From the NCBI GenBank assembly GCA_021845595.1, contig JAJZVV010000006.1:148361-189244 (forward strand): a stretch of 40,884 nt of DNA. Direction: 5' to 3'. Positions 39,879 through 40,884 of the stretch are shown piece after piece (the stretch's first letter is position 1; the number at the start of each line of letters is the position of its first letter). Position numbers and translations under genes: made by a program. The notes beneath the pieces are model-generated. The model worked only from the letters and a program-made list of their open reading frames with translations, was not told the origin of the DNA and did not search any database. The DNA is from Pseudomonadota bacterium. GTDB taxonomy: Bacteria; Pseudomonadota; Alphaproteobacteria; Acetobacterales; Acetobacteraceae.

Positions 39879-40628
39879 ATGCGCATTCTCGTTCTCAATC
39901 CCAACACCACTCCGGCGATCACGGCGCGGCTCGCGACGGTGGCGATGCAGGCGGCGGCGGAAGGGACGGTCATCGCGACCGCGACCGCCGCCCGCGGTGT
40001 GCCCTATATCGCGACACGCGCCGAAGCGCAGATCGGCGGCGCGGTCGCGCTCGAAATGCTGGCCGACCTCCACCGCGACTACGACGCCGCGATCATCGCG
40101 GCCTTCGGCGATCCCGGACTCTTCGGCGCGCGTGAACTCTTCGACATCCCGGTCGTCGGCATGGCGGAGGCGTCGATGCTGACTGCCTGCATGCTCGGCC
40201 GCCGCTTCGTCATCGTGACCTTCGCCCGCGCGCTCGGCCCGTGGTACCAGGAGTGCGTCGACATGCACGGTCTCGCCGGGCGATGCGCCGGCATCCGCAT
40301 GCTCGATGGTCCTTTCGAGTCGGTTGGCGACGTGCAGGACGAGAAGGAGCCCCTCCTCGCCGATCTCGCCAAGCAAGCGGCGCTGGAACTGGAAGCGGAC
40401 GCGGTGATCCTCGCCGGAGCGCCGCTGGCCGGCCTTGCCGCGCGCATCAAGGATCGCGTGCCGGTTCCGGTCGTCGATCAAATCGCAGCTTCGGTGAAGC
40501 AAGCCGAGGCGCTGGTCACGCTCGGCGTCCGCAAGGCGAGTGCGGGAACCTTCCGGCGGCCCGACGCGAAGGCGACCGCCGGCCTGCCAGAGGCCCTCGC
40601 CGCACGCATCGAGCGCCGCGATCGCTGA
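39879..40628 (+). CDS. Asp/Glu racemase-family protein (hydantoin racemase-like) lacking both catalytic Cys
   Basis: The product is 249 residues from the ATG at 39879. The start MRILVLNPNTT, then AAFGDPGLFGARE, PVVGMAEASML and VILAGAPLAGLA place it near HyuE hydantoin racemases. In HyuE the two positions are ACFGDPG and GCAGM, and both Cys act as acid/base. Here they are Ala75 and Ala181. Proton abstraction by the usual two-Cys mechanism is therefore not possible. It may be a lyase, a decarboxylase or a binding protein. It is the last complete gene of the amide cluster. Confidence 0.75.
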   Translation: MRILVLNPNTTPAITARLATVAMQAAAEGTVIATATAARGVPYIATRAEAQIGGAVALEMLADLHRDYDAAIIAAFGDPGLFGARELFDIPVVGMAEASMLTACMLGRRFVIVTFARALGPWYQECVDMHGLAGRCAGIRMLDGPFESVGDVQDEKEPLLADLAKQAALELEADAVILAGAPLAGLAARIKDRVPVPVVDQIAASVKQAEALVTLGVRKASAGTFRRPDAKATAGLPEALAARIERRDR

Positions 40629-40750
40629 CCAGGCGGCTCAGCGTATCCCGAAGCGATGGTTCGTGCCAGGACGGCTTCCGGAAACCCGGCGCGGTTCACT
40701 TCGTCGTGGCCTGATCTGTCTCAACGACGCGGCCGCACGGTGCCGCCACC

Positions 40751-40884
40751 GCCGCGTTGCGCGGCCTGCGGCTGGGGCTGATGCTGGAGGCCGGCGCCGG
40801 CTTCGCGCCGGAGCCGGAGGTGGCGGCGGCGGTGACGGCGGCGGCGCGCGCGTTCGAACGGGCCGGGGCGATCGTCGAGCCGCT
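40751..40884 (+). pseudogene. Amidase-signature family fragment (5' truncated, runs off window)
   Basis: The frame LRGLRLGLMLEAGAGFAPEP, then EVAAAVTAAARAFERAGAIV matches the middle of amidase-signature enzymes, just after the catalytic Ser-Ser-Lys region. The first roughly 230 residues are missing; upstream sequence (40629-40750) shows no in-frame continuation. The rest continues past the window. It could be a truncated gene or the result of a recombination at the end of the cluster. Confidence 0.5.

Noticed and set aside
1-40884. tRNA, rRNA or riboswitch
   Set aside because: I saw no cloverleaf, rRNA segment or known riboswitch core on either strand by eye; a covariance-model scan would be needed to be certain.

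Overview
The window looks like chromosomal DNA of a GC-rich alphaproteobacterium. My best guess is Rhodospirillales, probably Acetobacteraceae. This rests on the strong GC bias of the coding regions, two PEP-CTERM exported proteins, a small membrane protein of a type I associate with that family (11333-11611), and tight ATGA/GTGA gene overlaps. The genus cannot be fixed from the sequence. Most of the window is accessory: catabolic gene clusters separated by debris of broken genes.

Layout. 1-5.9 kb: start of a sensor kinase with its OmpR-type regulator, an SDR plus serine hydrolase pair, an ArsR/AHSA1 pair, a 17-bp tandem repeat made of linked mini-ORFs, and an M20 amidohydrolase. 6-14.3 kb: an AT-rich GTPase gene fused to a chloramphenicol-phosphotransferase-like domain and followed by a decayed second copy of that domain; a small membrane protein/RHH pair; a FitAB-like toxin-antitoxin module with a clear operator; an SDR; two PEP-CTERM proteins; a broken acyl carrier protein; and two inverted IS110-type transposase remnants. 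14.3-19.5 kb: a leftward 3-hydroxybenzoate/gentisate operon (MarR, 3-hydroxybenzoate 6-hydroxylase, gentisate dioxygenase, fumarylpyruvate hydrolase, AAHS transporter) without a maleylpyruvate isomerase. 19.5-21.6 kb: palindromic repeats, a 2OG-Fe(II) oxygenase, and a LysR/ring-cleavage dioxygenase pair whose 5' halves are both missing at a 61-bp palindrome.

21.6-31.3 kb: a LysR regulator divergent from benABCD-catABC, followed by a Tat-exported M20 amidohydrolase and a BKACE (DUF849) enzyme. Benzoate is converted to catechol, muconate, muconolactone and the enol-lactone. The usual pcaD/pcaIJ/pcaF genes are absent from the window. I suggest that the exported hydrolase feeds the route from N-benzoyl amino acids and that BKACE cleaves 3-oxoadipate directly. 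31.3-33.6 kb: a GNAT remnant, dinB and a GntR regulator. 33.8-40.9 kb: a rightward cluster of hydantoinase, ACS-type transporter, arylmalonate-decarboxylase-like protein, exported Ntn hydrolase, exported NylB-like serine hydrolase, a HyuE-like protein lacking both catalytic cysteines, and the truncated start of an amidase. This reads as a pathway for a cyclic or linear amide of unknown identity.

The strongest candidates for new biology are the ben-cat-M20-BKACE arrangement, the amide/imide cluster, the GTPase-CPT fusion with its duplicated flank, and the mini-ORF tandem repeat.
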